From Monilinia fructicola (Eukaryota > Ascomycota > Leotiomycetes > Helotiales > Sclerotiniaceae): a stretch of DNA of 64,000 nucleotides. This document shows positions 48,201 to 62,169 of this stretch, one piece after another (within the stretch, counting starts at the first letter, position 1; every line of letters begins with the position of its first letter). Made by a program: the position numbers and the translations under genes. The notes under the pieces were generated by a model. It did not search any database. It saw nothing but the letters and a program-made list of their open reading frames with translations, and had not been told where the DNA came from. The DNA lies in the NCBI GenBank assembly GCA_008692225.1, contig VICG01000018.1, positions 62,001-126,000 of the forward strand, read 5' to 3'.

Positions 48201-49619
48201 TATTACTATCTTTTAATCCTATTATACTTTTAATTTTTTAAGAGTATAAACCGCTAAATAAACTCTCTATATATACTAAAATACTTTTTAATTTACAATA
48301 ATTATTTCTATTTTTGAATAAAATATATATTATTATTTTCGATTTATAAACAATAATAATACTGTGAATAATTATAATAATTTGTGTACTATAAGTTTTA
48401 AAAATAATATAATTTCAAAAAATTTATAATGTTTTTATTAATAAAAACCTATTCTATATTATAATAAATAGATTTAGTCATACAATAAAGAGAATTATAT
48501 ATTTATATGAGACATAACTCTAACTAGAATAAATTTAATATTTTGAAAAAGATTATTCTTAAATAATTTTTCTAATATATTAATTGAAAAATTAATATAA
48601 TCATTATAGTTTGTTGATTAAGGAATTATTATAATATATAAATATATCAATTAACGATTGTTCTTTTTCTTTTTTATATAATCTCCAGATTATATCTTTT
48701 TTTGAATAAAAATATATATAATAAATATAATATACTTTAAATATATAATACTTTATTATATTAAACAATATTATAAGATCTTATATAAAAGAGATCTCTA
48801 AAACTCTTAGAGATCTCTTCCCTTCTTAGCTTTTTTATTTTACTCAATTAACCTTTATTAACTCGCTCTAATATATAATCGTAATATTGATGTGTAAATA
48901 CTATTATTGATAATTCAATTATTATATAAAGTTATTAAAATGTATATATATAAAGATATAATATAATTAAAATAAAGGAAATCACAAGGTATTATAAGTA
49001 TTAAGCGAGTAAAAAAATCACTTACGGAATTGTTATATATTTACTTAATAGTAAGTAAAAACAAATTTATTAAGATAAGGTATAATTTTTATAATAAGTA
49101 TTTTGTAGGTATTAAATTATATTTCAATCTATCATTCAATTATACTATAAAGATATAATCAAACTACAAATTATGAATAGTTTTAGTTAATAAAGATCAT
49201 TCTTTGAAATTATTTAATGAATTAAAGTTGTGGTAGTAGTAGTAATAGTAAATTTATAATCGATCTAATCTATATATAGCTAAGCTACTTGGGAATATGC
49301 GATACGACTATTAGTTAACTATGTAAAATAAGGGGAGACCTTTTGAGTATAAGAAAAAAAGGTGTATATATACCTTAAACTAATTAAAATAAAAATATTC
49401 AGAAAACAAAATTTCATTTGAAAAATATAGAATTATTATATTTATATCTTTTAGATATAAAAAGAACTTAGTGCTTTTAATATATATCAAATTTCTTTTA
49501 TACTATAAGAAATGAAATTAATTACTCTTATACTCTATAAATCGAAGTTATCTTATTATAATGTTACTAAGATTCTATAAAAGAATTTATTTCCAAAGTA
49601 TAGATTTTAAAAGTTTATA
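48201..49619. other. AT-rich DNA with an R2 edge and a family M tip
   Basis: At 49,205-49,320 the sequence GTGGTAGTAGTAGTAATAGT followed by ATATATAGCTAAGCTACTTG resembles the R2 start. At 49,508-49,580 a family M end can be read (AATTAATTACTCTTATACTC, then TTATTATAATGTT). No gene was seen. Confidence 0.45.
49508..49580. mobile_element. Family M terminal fragment
   Basis: About 70 bp match the TIR of the element at 40,098: AATTAATTACTCTTATACTC against AATTAATTACTTTTATACTA, and TTATTATAATGTT against TTGTTATAATGCC. The rest of the element is absent. Confidence 0.55.
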
Positions 49620-51480
49620 ATATTATAATAAAATACAAGGGACAAAGGGGTTAAGTAAAATAATATAATTATTTATAAGGAGAAAAAGGAAAGGATTAAA
49701 GATCCTTTCTATTTAAATATTAGCTTAAATAATTATATAACTTTTATTTAAAGATTGCTTTTTGATATAATATTTTCTTTTATATTTAATGTTCTAATAA
49801 ATTATTATATATTATTTTTTCAATTGATAATAATATCCTTAAGGGTTCTACAAAAAGAAAATTTATTAATTTTATAATATTCTATGAAAAATCTTTTTTT
49901 ATTGCTTTTTTAGCTCTTATAAATAATATATTTCTAAGTAAAAGAAAAAGAAAAAAATAAATATAGGTGTTCCCTACCCTTTATTATTATTTATACTCTC
50001 CTTTAACTTAATTTAATGCTATTTATTTACTTCAATATAGAATATAAAATATTATTTCTTTATTAATTTATAATTTTTTTAGCTTTTCAATATCTCTTTA
50101 ATATTAGGTTAAATTTTTTGGTTTTTCTTCAATTATAAATTTTATTCTATTATTTTTCTAGTAGATAAAGTATACTATCCAATTCTATTTTATTTAGGCT
50201 TTTATTATCCAATTATAATATTACACTCCCTCTATTAATGAATTATCTTACTATTCCATTATATATACTTGAAAAGTATATATGAATTGATATTAATAAG
50301 TTGAAAAAGTTTCCTTATTTTTATTAATATATATATTAGCAATTTAGTTCTATTTTATTTTTAGTTATATTATATATTATTTAGAAAGTTTATCTTTTCA
50401 CAATTTAAATTATAATACGTTTATTTATAAAATAGCAGTTTATTATAATATTTTGTATTATAGTTTAACAAAGCTTTTATAAAACTAATATATATATATT
50501 ATATATCTTTATAAAGCAAATATTATCCCCTTATAAAAACTATAATCCTTTTATTTATAAAGTTCAAAATTGATTTATATATATTAAATTGAATTTTCAA
50601 AAATATTAGAATTCTAGTTTTTTAATATAACATATATTCCCTAAAATGTATTTTTATTAGATTTTTATTTATTACTTTTAACCTTCTTTTTTTTTATTAT
50701 TAAATAATAGTTTTTAATTATAATATTATACTCCATTTACATATTATTTACTACTTTCTTTAATATTAATAACTTTAAATTAAAACTTATTGAGAATACT
50801 TTTAATTCCTGAAGATTTCCCTATAAAATTCTTTAATTCAATATTCCTCCGATCATTTTAATTAAAGTTTAAAAATTATTAAATTTTTTTAATAATCTAT
50901 TTTTGTTTTAATTTATTAATTTTTTTGTTAATTTTATTACAAATTTGCTAAATTATTTGTTTTAATTATAATTCCTATCTCAGTCTTTAACTTTAATATA
51001 AATACTAAAGTCTTTATCTTTTTTAACTGCCTTTTTTATTTAATTTAATAATTTAGTATAAATATCTTTATTCTTATATTTTTTGGTTATAAATTCTTTA
51101 TTGTTTTAAATAATCTTATTATTATCATTCTATCGCTTTTTATATAAACATATTATTTTTTACTTTTTTTGTATTTCCTAAAATGTTTGATATTATTTTA
51201 TTTATATTTATAGTTTTTTCAATCTATAGCATAATTGGTTTTTGAGCTTTTTTTTTTTATAGTATAGCTAATTTACTAACTCTTTTTTTGTTCTTTATTC
51301 TTTTCTTTTATTTTTAACTTTTCTTTTTTTTTTAGCTTTTTTGTTTTTTTACCAATCTTTCTATTTTTTTTTTTATAATTAAATTGTATACTTGATTATC
51401 GCTTTATAAATGTTTTCTCTTAATATTAATCAATTTAAATACAATCGTAATCTCACTCTAATTTTTATCTAATTGTTTTT
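49620..51480 (-). repeat. Repeat R3, copy 2, with probable 3' LTR of the - strand gypsy element
   Basis: The first 160 bp align with 33,411-33,570 and with 58,455-58,622 in the same orientation, and the rest aligns with 33,570-35,260. Since a gypsy pol fossil on the - strand lies between 49.6 and 58.6 kb, the pair at 49.6 and 58.5 kb may be its 3' and 5' LTRs. A pyrimidine run near 49,970 (GTTCCCTACCCTTT) would be a polypurine tract on the - strand, placing the inner LTR border at about 49,975. Borders are estimates. Confidence 0.55.
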
Positions 51481-52999
51481 TATTGATTATTATAATTATT
51501 TCTATTCTATCTTTTTTTATATATTAATATAATTAAATTATATTTGTACTTTTTTATTAAATTGACATATTATTTATATATTATCGCTATTCTTCAAAAA
51601 AATAAAATAATTAATAATACCTATTCTTAGTTTTTTTAATCGCTATTTTCCTTTATAAATGAAATCAATAACATTCTATATATTGGAAAATATACTTTTT
51701 TATAATTATTTTCTTTAAAAAATTTGTTTTTAATATTCAATTTCACTTATCTTTATAATTCTTTTTATTTAATATTTATTATATTATAGATTTTTCCTTA
51801 TATTTTATTATTATATAAATTGAATTATTCTTTTATTATTAATAGAACCTTTTGTACTTTTTGCTTATAACTAAAAAAAACGTTTATTATTAATACTTAT
51901 TCTATTAGGCTTAAAGTATTAGCCTTAATTTATTAAAGTTTATTATACTTTATTTTAATTAGATTTAATATTATTAATATTTCTTTTAAAAAGGAATATT
52001 TTAATAGAAATTGAAATCTAAAGAGTATTAATAATATAGTAATTATATAATCTACAATAATAATAATAATATCAATAAGATTAATAAATTTTATATTTTA
52101 TATTTTCTAAAGTATTGGAAACTAACATTTTAACCATTTTTTTTATATAAGATATCTTATTAAGAAATTTCTAAAATTAATTTAATATTCTTTTATTTGA
52201 AGAATAAGGTTTGTTTTTAGTATTACTATAATAATATTATCGAATTGGTTGATTATTTTCTATGTTTTCAATCTATCGAATTAATATATTTTTTATAATA
52301 TTTTTAGAATTATATAAGCTTATTCAAATAGATAACTTATTATTTTAAAATAAATAGTCATTACAATAATCTGGTTCAATTTTAACTATTGAAATATTAT
52401 TTTTATAATTTTTGATTTATAATAACTTTATTTAATTCTTTTTTAATCTAATTTTATTCTCTAAAATTAAAATAATAATATATTTCCTTGTTTATAATCT
52501 AAATTCAGTGTTATTTATTTTTATTTTCATTTTGAAATTTTTAATATTTTCTATTAAAAGCTTTTATAATAAATGAAATATAGTTTAAAGAATTCTTTAT
52601 TATTTTTAAATATTAATTAAATCCTTTAGCTTTTAAGATTAACTAGATTCTTTGATTTTTACTATATATTTTCGTTATCTGAATAACTTTTTCTATTTAA
52701 TTCCAAAAATTCTAATTTTTTTCCATTTTTTTTTATTCTAGAGTTAAAAATCTTTTTTAATATATTATTTTGAAATAATATTCCCTATATTACATATTTC
52801 TATATAAGCTTATAATCCTAATTCTTCTTTAGCTTTTATCCAAATAATCCATCTAATTTATTATATTTATATAATATAAGAAAGTTAGTATAAAAAATAT
52901 TATAGTATTAAAAGAATTAATAATAGTTTTAATCTATAAGATTTACAATCCTATACTTTTCCATTACTTCAAGAAAATTAATGTTTTTAGAACTTCAAT
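51481..52999 (-). other. AT-rich DNA within the - strand retroelement region
   Basis: Nothing diagnostic could be read here. By position it would lie 3' of the integrase of the - strand gypsy element. Confidence 0.4.
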
Positions 53000-55760
53000 T
53001 TAATATATTTTTTATTTATAAATAAATTCTTTTATTGTTAATTAAATTATATCTATTTTAAATATCTAAGTTTTATCTTTTGTAATTATAGTAAGTTTAT
53101 ATTTTGCGTAAATATAAATATTTTACTATTAGATTTTGATTATATTAGTTCTTTTATTATATTGTATAATTTTTTAGTTTTTTATTAATTATAAAATTTC
53201 TTTTGATTTTCATTATATATTTATATTAATTAATAATAATAATACTTGTTTTTTATTTACTTTAAATAGTAAAATATTTATAGTTAATATTAATATAAAA
53301 TTATAAATGTATATTCTATTATAAATAAAAGATTTACTAACTATCTTGTTTATAATTAATAAAACATCTTAATATAAATCTTTAATCAATCTTAATTTAT
53401 TTATTTAATAAAATCATTAGTTTATAAATAAAATGCTATTGTTAAGAAGTTTCTTTATTATACCTTAAATGGTAATTATTAAAGTTATTTAGAAAAGTAT
53501 TTATAAAAAGATTTGCTTTATTTAAAATAATTAAATTTAATATTCTATACTTTATTATTATAATTCAAATGAAAAATAAAAATAAATTGAATAGTAATTA
53601 TTATATTCTTCCTAATTAAATTAAAGTATTTATTTCTTTAATAAATCTATTTATTATTATTAGAATATAATTATATATTAAATATAGGAATAAATTCTTT
53701 TTGTTTTTTTTATTATTAAAATCATTTTTTAATTATAATATTAATAAATTAATAATTAAATTTATAAATAATTTATTTTATAAACTTATAAAGATTAATA
53801 TTAATATTAATTCTCTAGGTTTCTTTTTTATATAAAAGTTTATTTCTTTAGTATATTATATAAGAATTTAATATGAATCTATTATATATTACATTTATTT
53901 CTTTTTAATATAACGAATTTCTTTATATTATCTATAATTACTTTTTTAATTAAAATAGCTTAGTTATTTCAAAAATTCGTAAAATTCTTATAGTAATAAT
54001 TTTTATAATAGTTTATTTAAATAATATATATAATCTTTATTCTTTTGTAATACTATAAGATTATTATATATAATAGAATTCCTTCTTCTTTTAAATTTTA
54101 GTAATTTAATTAAGATTTTTTAGTTAATTTTATTAATCCTTTCTTTATACTTCAGCTTCCACTTACGAATATTTTCTAGATTTAATATCTAATAAAAATA
54201 AGATCGCTAAAGTAGGATTACTATATTTTACATTTTATTACAATTTAATCTTACATTTTTCATTTTTTTTAATGTTATTTATTATATAATACTTTTTTTT
54301 TGTAGATTAAATTTGCTTTTAATTATAATAATATATAATAGACTTTATTAAGCTCACTTTATAATTAAAAGTAAATTAAATGAATTGATAATATAGCTTT
54401 TAATAATAAGATTAATTTAAAACCCTTACTTTAATAATTTGATCTTCTTTAATAATATATTTATTAGATTATTTTTATTTAATTTGTAATAATTATAAAA
54501 TTTATTTTTAATAATATTATTAATGCTTTTATTTACCTTTTTATTGAATATTTTTAATATTATAAAATGTTTTAGGTTATTATAATCTATTATTATAATC
54601 ATTCAATATTATACTTCTTTAAGAAAGTGTTTTTAATATTTTATTAATTTTATAATAACTAATAATTCGTAATTAAAAATTATATAATTGCTTTTCATTA
54701 GTATTAGTTTTTTCAAATAAAATACAATTAGGTATTTATATTTATCCTCCTGTTTTTGAAAATAAAATTCTTTATAAGGCTTTTTATTAATATATCTGTT
54801 TTTAGGAAATATACTAGCGTTACAATAAAATGGTTTAATAATAATAATTTGATAAAAACGTCCTTGAATTTATTAAAAGCTATTTTTTATTTTTCGAATT
54901 AAACAAATTTTAATTTTCTTTTTATTAAATTAATTAATAATAATATTATTTCATTATAAAACAATATAAATCATTTATAGAAATCATAGAATTTAAAAAA
55001 TAATAAAATTTTTGAAATATGTTTTGAAAATAATCAAATAATTATTATTTTTACTCTAAATAGTTTCATAATTACTTTTTTATTTAATATTATATAATGG
55101 AAAAATTCTATTTATTTAATTTTAAACTAGTATATTTTCGAAGCTTATAAAATAATCTTTATTCTAATACTTGTTTTAATACTCATTTTATATGATTTTT
55201 ATCTTTTTCCTTACTTTTAAAATAAATCAAAATATTATTTAAATAAATTATTATTAATTTATTTATAAATTATTTTAAATATTAATAAATATAAATCTAA
55301 AAAGTTGTTAATATATTACATAATCTAAATAATATTATTAAATACTTTATAAGAATTCAATTTTTTGTAGAAAGTTACCTTTTTTTTATTTTTTTTATGT
55401 ATATATATTAAATTGTAACTTTCTTTTAGATTTAGTTTTATGAAATATAATTGTTTTTTAAAGCTTATTAAATATCTTTAATATTAATGGGATGAAATAT
55501 TTATTTAAAATAGTTATTATATTGATACCTTAATAATATATATATAATTATAGTTTTATAATATTCTTTTTTTATAAATAATATCAATACGCTTATTTTC
55601 AATTTAATTAATTTAATAAACCCTAGTTTTGTTATTTTTTTTATTTTTTCTTTCAATATTTTTAGTTTTATTTTTAATAAATTATATATTGAATTGAACC
55701 ATAATATTATATTTAATTGTAATATAATTTTATAATTTATTTCTAATTTCTATAATAGAA
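53000..55760 (-). pseudogene. Ty3/gypsy pol fossil on the - strand: RT, RNase H, integrase relic
   Basis: On the - strand the RT N-terminal part appears at about 55,700-55,560 (IYNLLKIKLKILKE, then KLGFIKLI and ILFIKKE, matching the YNLSEKELEVLKE...GFIR...FVKK plan of fungal gypsy RTs). The catalytic box YLNNILIY is encoded at 55,244-55,221, with Asn for Asp by G-to-A change, followed by FKSKEKDKNHIK. RNase H follows at about 54,730-54,400 (KKLILMKSNYIIFNYELLVI, then DYNNLKHF). Integrase is weaker, about 54,350-53,000. Many TAA/TAG codons make it a dead, RIP-degraded copy. The integrase extent is an estimate. Confidence 0.85.
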
Positions 55761-56693
55761 GTTTTTTTGTCTTTGTTTTATTAAATATTTTAGCAAATTC
55801 CTTATATTTATTTAGGATTTACTATAATACCACTATAATTAATCCTAAATTCAACTTTTTTATTAATATTAAAAATATTATTATTAATAATAAAAACTTT
55901 TTCATCTTCTTTTCTATTTTATTTTTGATATTATAATATAATATTAACAATTTAAGGAAATCTTATATTTTTGCAAATATTCTTTTTTTATTTTGTTCTA
56001 GTTTTTTTCTTCTTCATTTTATTTTTAAATTAAATTATTTCAAAAATAATAATCTACAAATAATATTAATTGTTTATAAAAGTATCTTATAGAAAATTAA
56101 TAATAATTCGTTTTTTAAAGAAAAAGTATTTAAATTTTATATCCTTTTCTACACTATTGAAGATTAATATTAGTATCTTTTTGTTTTTATTCTATATTGT
56201 AAAACCATATATATAATATTTTTATAATTAATTTATTTAATTATTTCTAAATTGATAAAGTTTATAATAACTTTGAAATTTATTATTATTTGAAATATTG
56301 TTTTATTTCTACTCTTTTTTATAAAAATAATTTTTATAGTTAAGAATACTTAATAAATATCTATAATTTAAAAATAATTATATATATTTTCATTATTCAT
56401 AAATTGTAATATATTCTTTTTATATAAACCTAATGATAATAATTCCTATAATTATATATTATTAATAGTATTAATATCATAATTTATTTTATTTTTCTTA
56501 GTTTTGATATATTTATTATATAGTATGTTTTTTTTTTTAAATATTAGCTCAATTGTAAATAATTTATTTAAGTTTGTTATTCAAAAATTATTATAATCCC
56601 TTTTTTGTTTTGGTTTAATTAATTGAAAGTTTGTTCTTTTGTGTTTTATAGTTTTTAAATCTAAAAGACCTTTTTGTTTTTTTGGCTTTTTAA

Positions 56694-56736
56694 AGTAATC
56701 TTTAATATAATAATTTTTCTTTTCATAATAAAAATA
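56694..56736 (-). pseudogene. RIP-mutated gag zinc knuckle of the - strand gypsy element
   Basis: The - strand frame reads YFYYEKKNYYIKDYFKKPKK. Its spacing is exactly CX2CX4HX4C, with every Cys and the His replaced by Tyr. Cys TGT/TGC to Tyr TAT/TAC needs G-to-A, and His CAT/CAC to Tyr needs C-to-T: both are RIP-type changes. It is followed by a Lys-rich tail, as in gag proteins, and lies just upstream (on the - strand) of the RT fossil at 55.7 kb, as expected for gag before pol. Confidence 0.75.
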
Positions 56737-58454
56737 TATATATTCGTTATAGACTTTTTTATATTATTCTGCTAATATATTTAAGAAAAAAGATCTATTT
56801 TTTTTTTCCTAAAAATGTTATATTTTATAATATATTTGACTTTGAGATATCTATTATAAATATATTATAAGATTTGAATTTAATTAATTTTAAAATAAGT
56901 TTTTTTTATATTTGAATAAAAGTTTTTAGTATTTTGTATTATTATCTTTAGTTTTTAAAATATCATCAATAATAGATTATTATAATTAATATACATTTTA
57001 ACTAGAATATTTTGTAATAATTTCAATTTATAATTCGCTGCAATTAATTTACTTCTATATGACTAGGATATATTTTTTAGTATTAATTTAAAATGATAAA
57101 TAGAATCTTGAATTAATTGCTTATCCCTTATTTTTATACTTTATATCTCAAAGTTTACTTTTATGTTAATATCTATTGGTTTGTATTATTTAAAAAGCTA
57201 TTGTTTTAATAATTACTAATTTTGGAATTTTCAATTATTAATAGCATTTATACTTAATCTAATTAATTAAATTCTGTATTTTGCTAATTTTATAATATAG
57301 TTTTATATTAAAACAGTTTATTTGATTTTATTGTATATATTTGTTAAGATTATATAATCTTTAAATTCTATGATTTAGAAACGTATGTTCGATTTTCCTT
57401 TATTAAAGATTAATAATATTTTAAATTTAAATCTTTCCTTTGTATTAATATTATTGATTATATAAATTGGATTTAAATTTAAATCTGTTATTAATTTATA
57501 AATTTCTATTGTTAATTATTGCATTAATTTAATATTTCTAGGTTTAATATGATATTATAAAGTAGTTTCTAGTTTTTTAAAAGATCAATTATAATTTTAT
57601 ATAAATTTAATTAAAAGTTTTTCGATTATAAAAAATCTCTCTTTTTTTTATAGATTTTTTTCTTAAATACTTTTATTTTATACCTTTATTAGATTATAAT
57701 AATTTGGGATTTTAATAATATACTTATATCAAATAATAAATATTAAATATAATATTAATTATAATTAAAATTATATCTACTAAATCTAGTTTTTTTTTTT
57801 TTTTTTGTTTTGTTTTTCAATAAGATTATATATATTTAAAATAAGATTAATCAAGTATCTATTCTTTTTATTAAAAGTTTTAGAATATAAGAAAGTTCTA
57901 AAGAATAATCTAAATAATATTATAGTGTAACTTTGGGTTTAGTAAAATAAATAAAAAATTAAGATAATAAAAAACTTAACGATCATGATGATTATACTTT
58001 TGTTTTGAATTAATACTTTCTTTTAAATTATAAAGGGTTTAAAGTAAAAGATTTCAAATCACTATTATTAAGTATTATTTTTTTGCTTTTACTCTTTTAT
58101 TTATTTTTATTATTAAATATAATTCTTTACTTATTATCATCTAATTTTAATTCTTTAAATTAATCTAAATTCAAGTTTAGATTTATAGTAGCGATTTAGT
58201 TATTGTATTATATTCAGTTTTATAAGTTTAATATATTATCGTTTAAAATATACTATTAATATTAGAATAAAGTAAATTGTTTAATTTAGTTATAATCTTA
58301 TAATTAGCATTATAATTTTATAACTTAAGGTATCTTTGAAATATCTTTAAATTAATTCAAAAGTCTTCAAAGTTTGATTTAAATAAAAGAATCTTTATTT
58401 ATAAAATCAATTTAATAATATTTAGGTTTAATGAATAGAACTTTTTAATTTTGA
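56737..58454 (-). other. Probable gag and 5' leader region of the - strand gypsy element
   Basis: By position this is the N-terminal gag region and leader. No distinct motif survives. A poly-T run of about 18 lies near 57,790. Confidence 0.35.
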
Positions 58455-58622
58455 AAAAATAAATAATTTTATAATAAAGTATAAAGAATAAAGAGATTAA
58501 TTGAAATATATAATTATTTATAAAAAAAAAAGGAAGGGATTGAAGATTCTTTTTATTTAAATATTAGTTCAAATGGTTATGTGACCCTCGTCTAAGGGTT
58601 GCTTCCTGACAAATATAATCTA
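58455..58622 (-). repeat. Partial R3 copy, possible 5' LTR of the - strand gypsy element
   Basis: It shares ATATATAATTATTTATAA-like, GGAAGGGATTGAAGATTC and TTTATTTAAATATTAG blocks with 49,650-49,760. It retains a patch of GC (GTGACCCTCGTCTAAGGGTT) and is cut by the family P element at 58,623, after which LTR sequence is not recognisable. Confidence 0.55.
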
Positions 58623-59225
58623 TTCGAGCGCGGTTTGAAAAAAGCATAGGCGAATATCAAATTTATAATTATTAAACGAAACTTCAATATAATTTATATA
58701 ATTTATATATCTTTCAAATTTAGTATCTCAATATCTTTTTATAAAGTTCTTATATTATAAGAATGATTCTTGATAGAATAATTATATTATAAAATTAATA
58801 ATTTTAGAAAATTTTAGAATTTCTCAATATTTTAATTTAAAATTCAATAATAAATAAATTTTAAAAACAGAATTATAGAAAAATAATATAAGCATTAAAG
58901 TTTCATTAAATATTTTTAGAATTCAATATTATTTATTATATTAATATATATATTAATATAAAAAATAAAAAATTCAAATTTCTAATAAAAAATATACTTA
59001 TTTAATCTAAATAAGCAAACTTACTCTTTTAAAAGTTTTAAATTTTCCTATATTTTTAATTTTATTAATATATATTTTAAATATTAATAAAAATATAAAA
59101 ATTCTAAAATAAGCTATTTAAGATTTAGTTTTTATTTTATTATTTAATAAAATTTGATAAGTTCAATTAAAATATTCGTTAAATTATTCAATATTTATAT
59201 AAATCTTTAATATTTCTTCATTTTA
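58623..59225 (-). mobile_element. TIR element family P, copy C (one end lost)
   Basis: The left tip TTCGAGCGCGGTTTGAAAAA then AGCATAGGCG follows a TA at 58,621-58,622. The interior aligns in reverse with copy A (ATTTAGTTTTTATTTTATTA at about 59,122 against the complement of 26,237-26,270). The right TIR is absent or too decayed to see, so the end is approximate. Confidence 0.65.
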
Positions 59226-61027
59226 TAATATTATTATATTTAATATATATTATATTCTGTAAAAAATTATTTTTGATTCCTTTTTCCACAAAATTAGGTT
59301 ATTTATATATTGTTTATATTTTACATCTCATTGATTCTTTTTTATAAATTTCTACTTTATTATATCTATTGCTTTTAAATAATTTTTTAAAATAAATTAT
59401 AAAGAAAAGTGCTTATAATAAAATTCTTATTTACTTTTAATGTAATAATCATCTAGAGAAAAGTTGCTATATTAAATGTATATTAAATTTTATTATTAAG
59501 CTAGAAATAAGATATATTTGTATTTATAGTAAGTGTATACGTTATTGTTAAAACACAACTTTTCATTTTGATATATATAATTTTTGTTTTATTTTAGACT
59601 TTTATATTATTTTTTTTTGATCTTTATTAATTCTATAAAAATAGTTTAAATTAACCTTTATATTAATATTAAGTATATAAATATTCGAAATATAGATTTT
59701 ATAATTATAAATAATAATTAGAGTTTTATTATTTTTATTATTACCTTTGAAATATATAACTATAAAAAGTTGTTTATTAATATTAATAATACTATAGTTT
59801 AATTAAATGAAGTTCTAGATCTTTATTATATTCTTTATATTGTTATATCAAATATAATTATATCATATTTAAAGTATATTATAATAAGGATCTAGTTAAT
59901 AAAAAAATGATTCAAGTTCATTAAATTAAAGCTTTAAAATTAATTGTAATTGACTTTTAGAATTTTATTTACTTTTATTATATTCCAATGAATATGCTTT
60001 TTCGATTTGAAGATTTTTTTGATTTATAGTAATGTACTTTTATTAATAATTCTAGTAATATCAATAATATTAAGGTTATTATAACCTTTTTTTTAATAAT
60101 ATATAATAATTATTATTAGAAAGTAATATTCAGTTAGGTTATTTATCTTATATATTTTTTATACATATACTTTATATTTAGTTTTTATTTAAATACAATA
60201 AGAGTTTATATTATAAAAATAAATTTATTCAGAATAATTGTATTACTATTATTTTAAAGATGTGATTATTTCTTATTAAATTTTAACTAATTATAATTCA
60301 ACTATTATATCAAAGTTCTTTTTTTTGTTTTATAAAAGTTAAATAGTATTATTATATATATAACTTACGATATAATTTTTTAATTTATATTAGTTGTGAT
60401 TCGCTTGTATACCGGGTATTTTTTATTATACTAAAAAATTATTAAAATCTTAAATATTCTATTCTAATACTTATTATTATTAAATTAATTTTGTTTAAAA
60501 ACGGATTATGTATTTTGAATTTGACTTTAGAACTCCTATGATTATAAATAGTAAACATAAATTAATTAAAATCCTTATATTGTTTTATAATCTATACTTT
60601 TGATTATTTTTTGATTATCTTTTACCAAATTATTCTAATTGTATATTTTTCAAGTACAATTTTAGATTAGAAGTACACTTTTTTCCTATATTTATTTTAA
60701 TTTGTATTATTTTAGTTTTGTTAAATATCAATTAAAAGTTCAATTATTCTTAAATATTATTATTATAATCTTGCTCTTATATTTTTAAGTATTTTTCAGT
60801 GATTTTTTAGAGGCTTTTTATATAAGTATTTTAAAGTTATTTATTTTAAATTTATATACAGTTATTATTTAAGGGTTTTTATAATAAAGATTTAATAATT
60901 TATAAAAGGGTTACTTTATATACTTTTGATACTATTTGAAAGTATTTATTTTATTGTTTTCACAATTATAATAAAATATAGATGGAGATATTTGAAATCG
61001 TGTTTAGTGTATACCAAATTATCAATA
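59226..61027. other. AT-rich DNA, no gene seen
   Basis: No gene, RNA or repeat could be recognised, apart from an isolated ATACCGGGTATT palindrome near 60,410. Confidence 0.5.
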
Positions 61028-61291
61028 CTCAGGGGGGGTTTCAAAAGAGGCATACGCAAAAATATAACTTATAATTATTTAATGAAATCTTATAATAATT
61101 TTTTACAAAATCACTAACTTTATAATATTGTTATTCTTTTTCAAAAAAGATTTATAATATAAAGACTTAATAGGAAGATCTTAAAATACTTAATCTAATA
61201 CATCTATAAATTATATTAAATGATATTAAAATTTTCGTTAAATAATCATAAGTTTTATATTCGCCTGTGCCTCTTTTAACACGCGCCCGAG
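61028..61291. mobile_element. Compact MITE of family P, copy B (264 bp, TA-flanked)
   Basis: The left tip reads CTCAGGGGGGGTTTCAAAAG then AGGCATACGC. The right tip, reversed, reads CTCGGGCGCGTGTTAAAAGA then GGCACAGGCG. TA flanks both ends (61,026-61,027 and 61,292-61,293). TIRs of about 70 bp take up half the element, the classic MITE layout; it looks like an internal-deletion derivative of the 802-bp copy A. A 63-codon frame starting at 60,926 runs through its left TIR and is not a gene. Confidence 0.85.
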
Positions 61292-62169
61292 TATATATAT
61301 AAAGATTAGTATTATTACTACTGTATATACTTGTTTTTTCATTATTTGTTATTATACCTTATATTAAAGCTGTAATATATATTGAAAACCTTAAGATAAG
61401 TATTTTCTTTAATATACTATCAATTTGAAGTTTTATTATTTAAAAATTTATACTAATGTTTATTATTACATTACTAAATTGTGAGAGAATTAATAAATTA
61501 TATTATTTTGGTTTCCTAATTAAATATAGTAATTAGTATTTATCTAATATAAACTTAGCATTAGAAACCTTAGCCTATTCCTAGTATTTCTTATATATTC
61601 ATTTAAAAATATAATGTATTATTACGATTATATTTCCTTAAACCAAAATGTTAATATTATTTTTTGAAATTTTTAACGTTTGGTAAAAGGTATATTATAA
61701 TGTAAATTTCGATTAATTTGTTATTATAAAAATGAAAAGAAATAATGTTTAATAAAAAAACTTATAATATATTATCATATATGAAGATTAATAAGCTAAT
61801 ATAAATATCAATTCAAACCTTACTCTTTTTATTCTATTAAAATTTTTAAATAAAATATAAATAAAAGAACAATCTTAAAGAATATATATCTATTTTATAA
61901 TCAACTTTGATATTATATAGATGTTTTAATCTAATTTAATTTTTATTTAATATGTAAATCACATATAGTTAACCTTGATTTTTTTTAAAGGTTTTTTAAT
62001 AGAAATCTTTTTAAAAAGCTTTCTAATAATATTTAATAGGATTAGTAAATAGTATAAATCTAATTTAATCTATATCTTTTTTAAGTTTACAAACTATTAT
62101 AATAATCAATTATTTAAATTGTTTGAAATATTCTTTCGTTTCTATAAAACTATTAAATAAATATATATT
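61292..62169. other. AT-rich DNA, no gene seen
   Basis: Nothing recognisable between the compact MITE and the heptanucleotide array. Confidence 0.5.

Noticed and set aside
60926..61117. 63-codon frame
   Set aside because: It runs from AT-rich DNA into the left inverted repeat of the compact family P element, so it is a chance opening.
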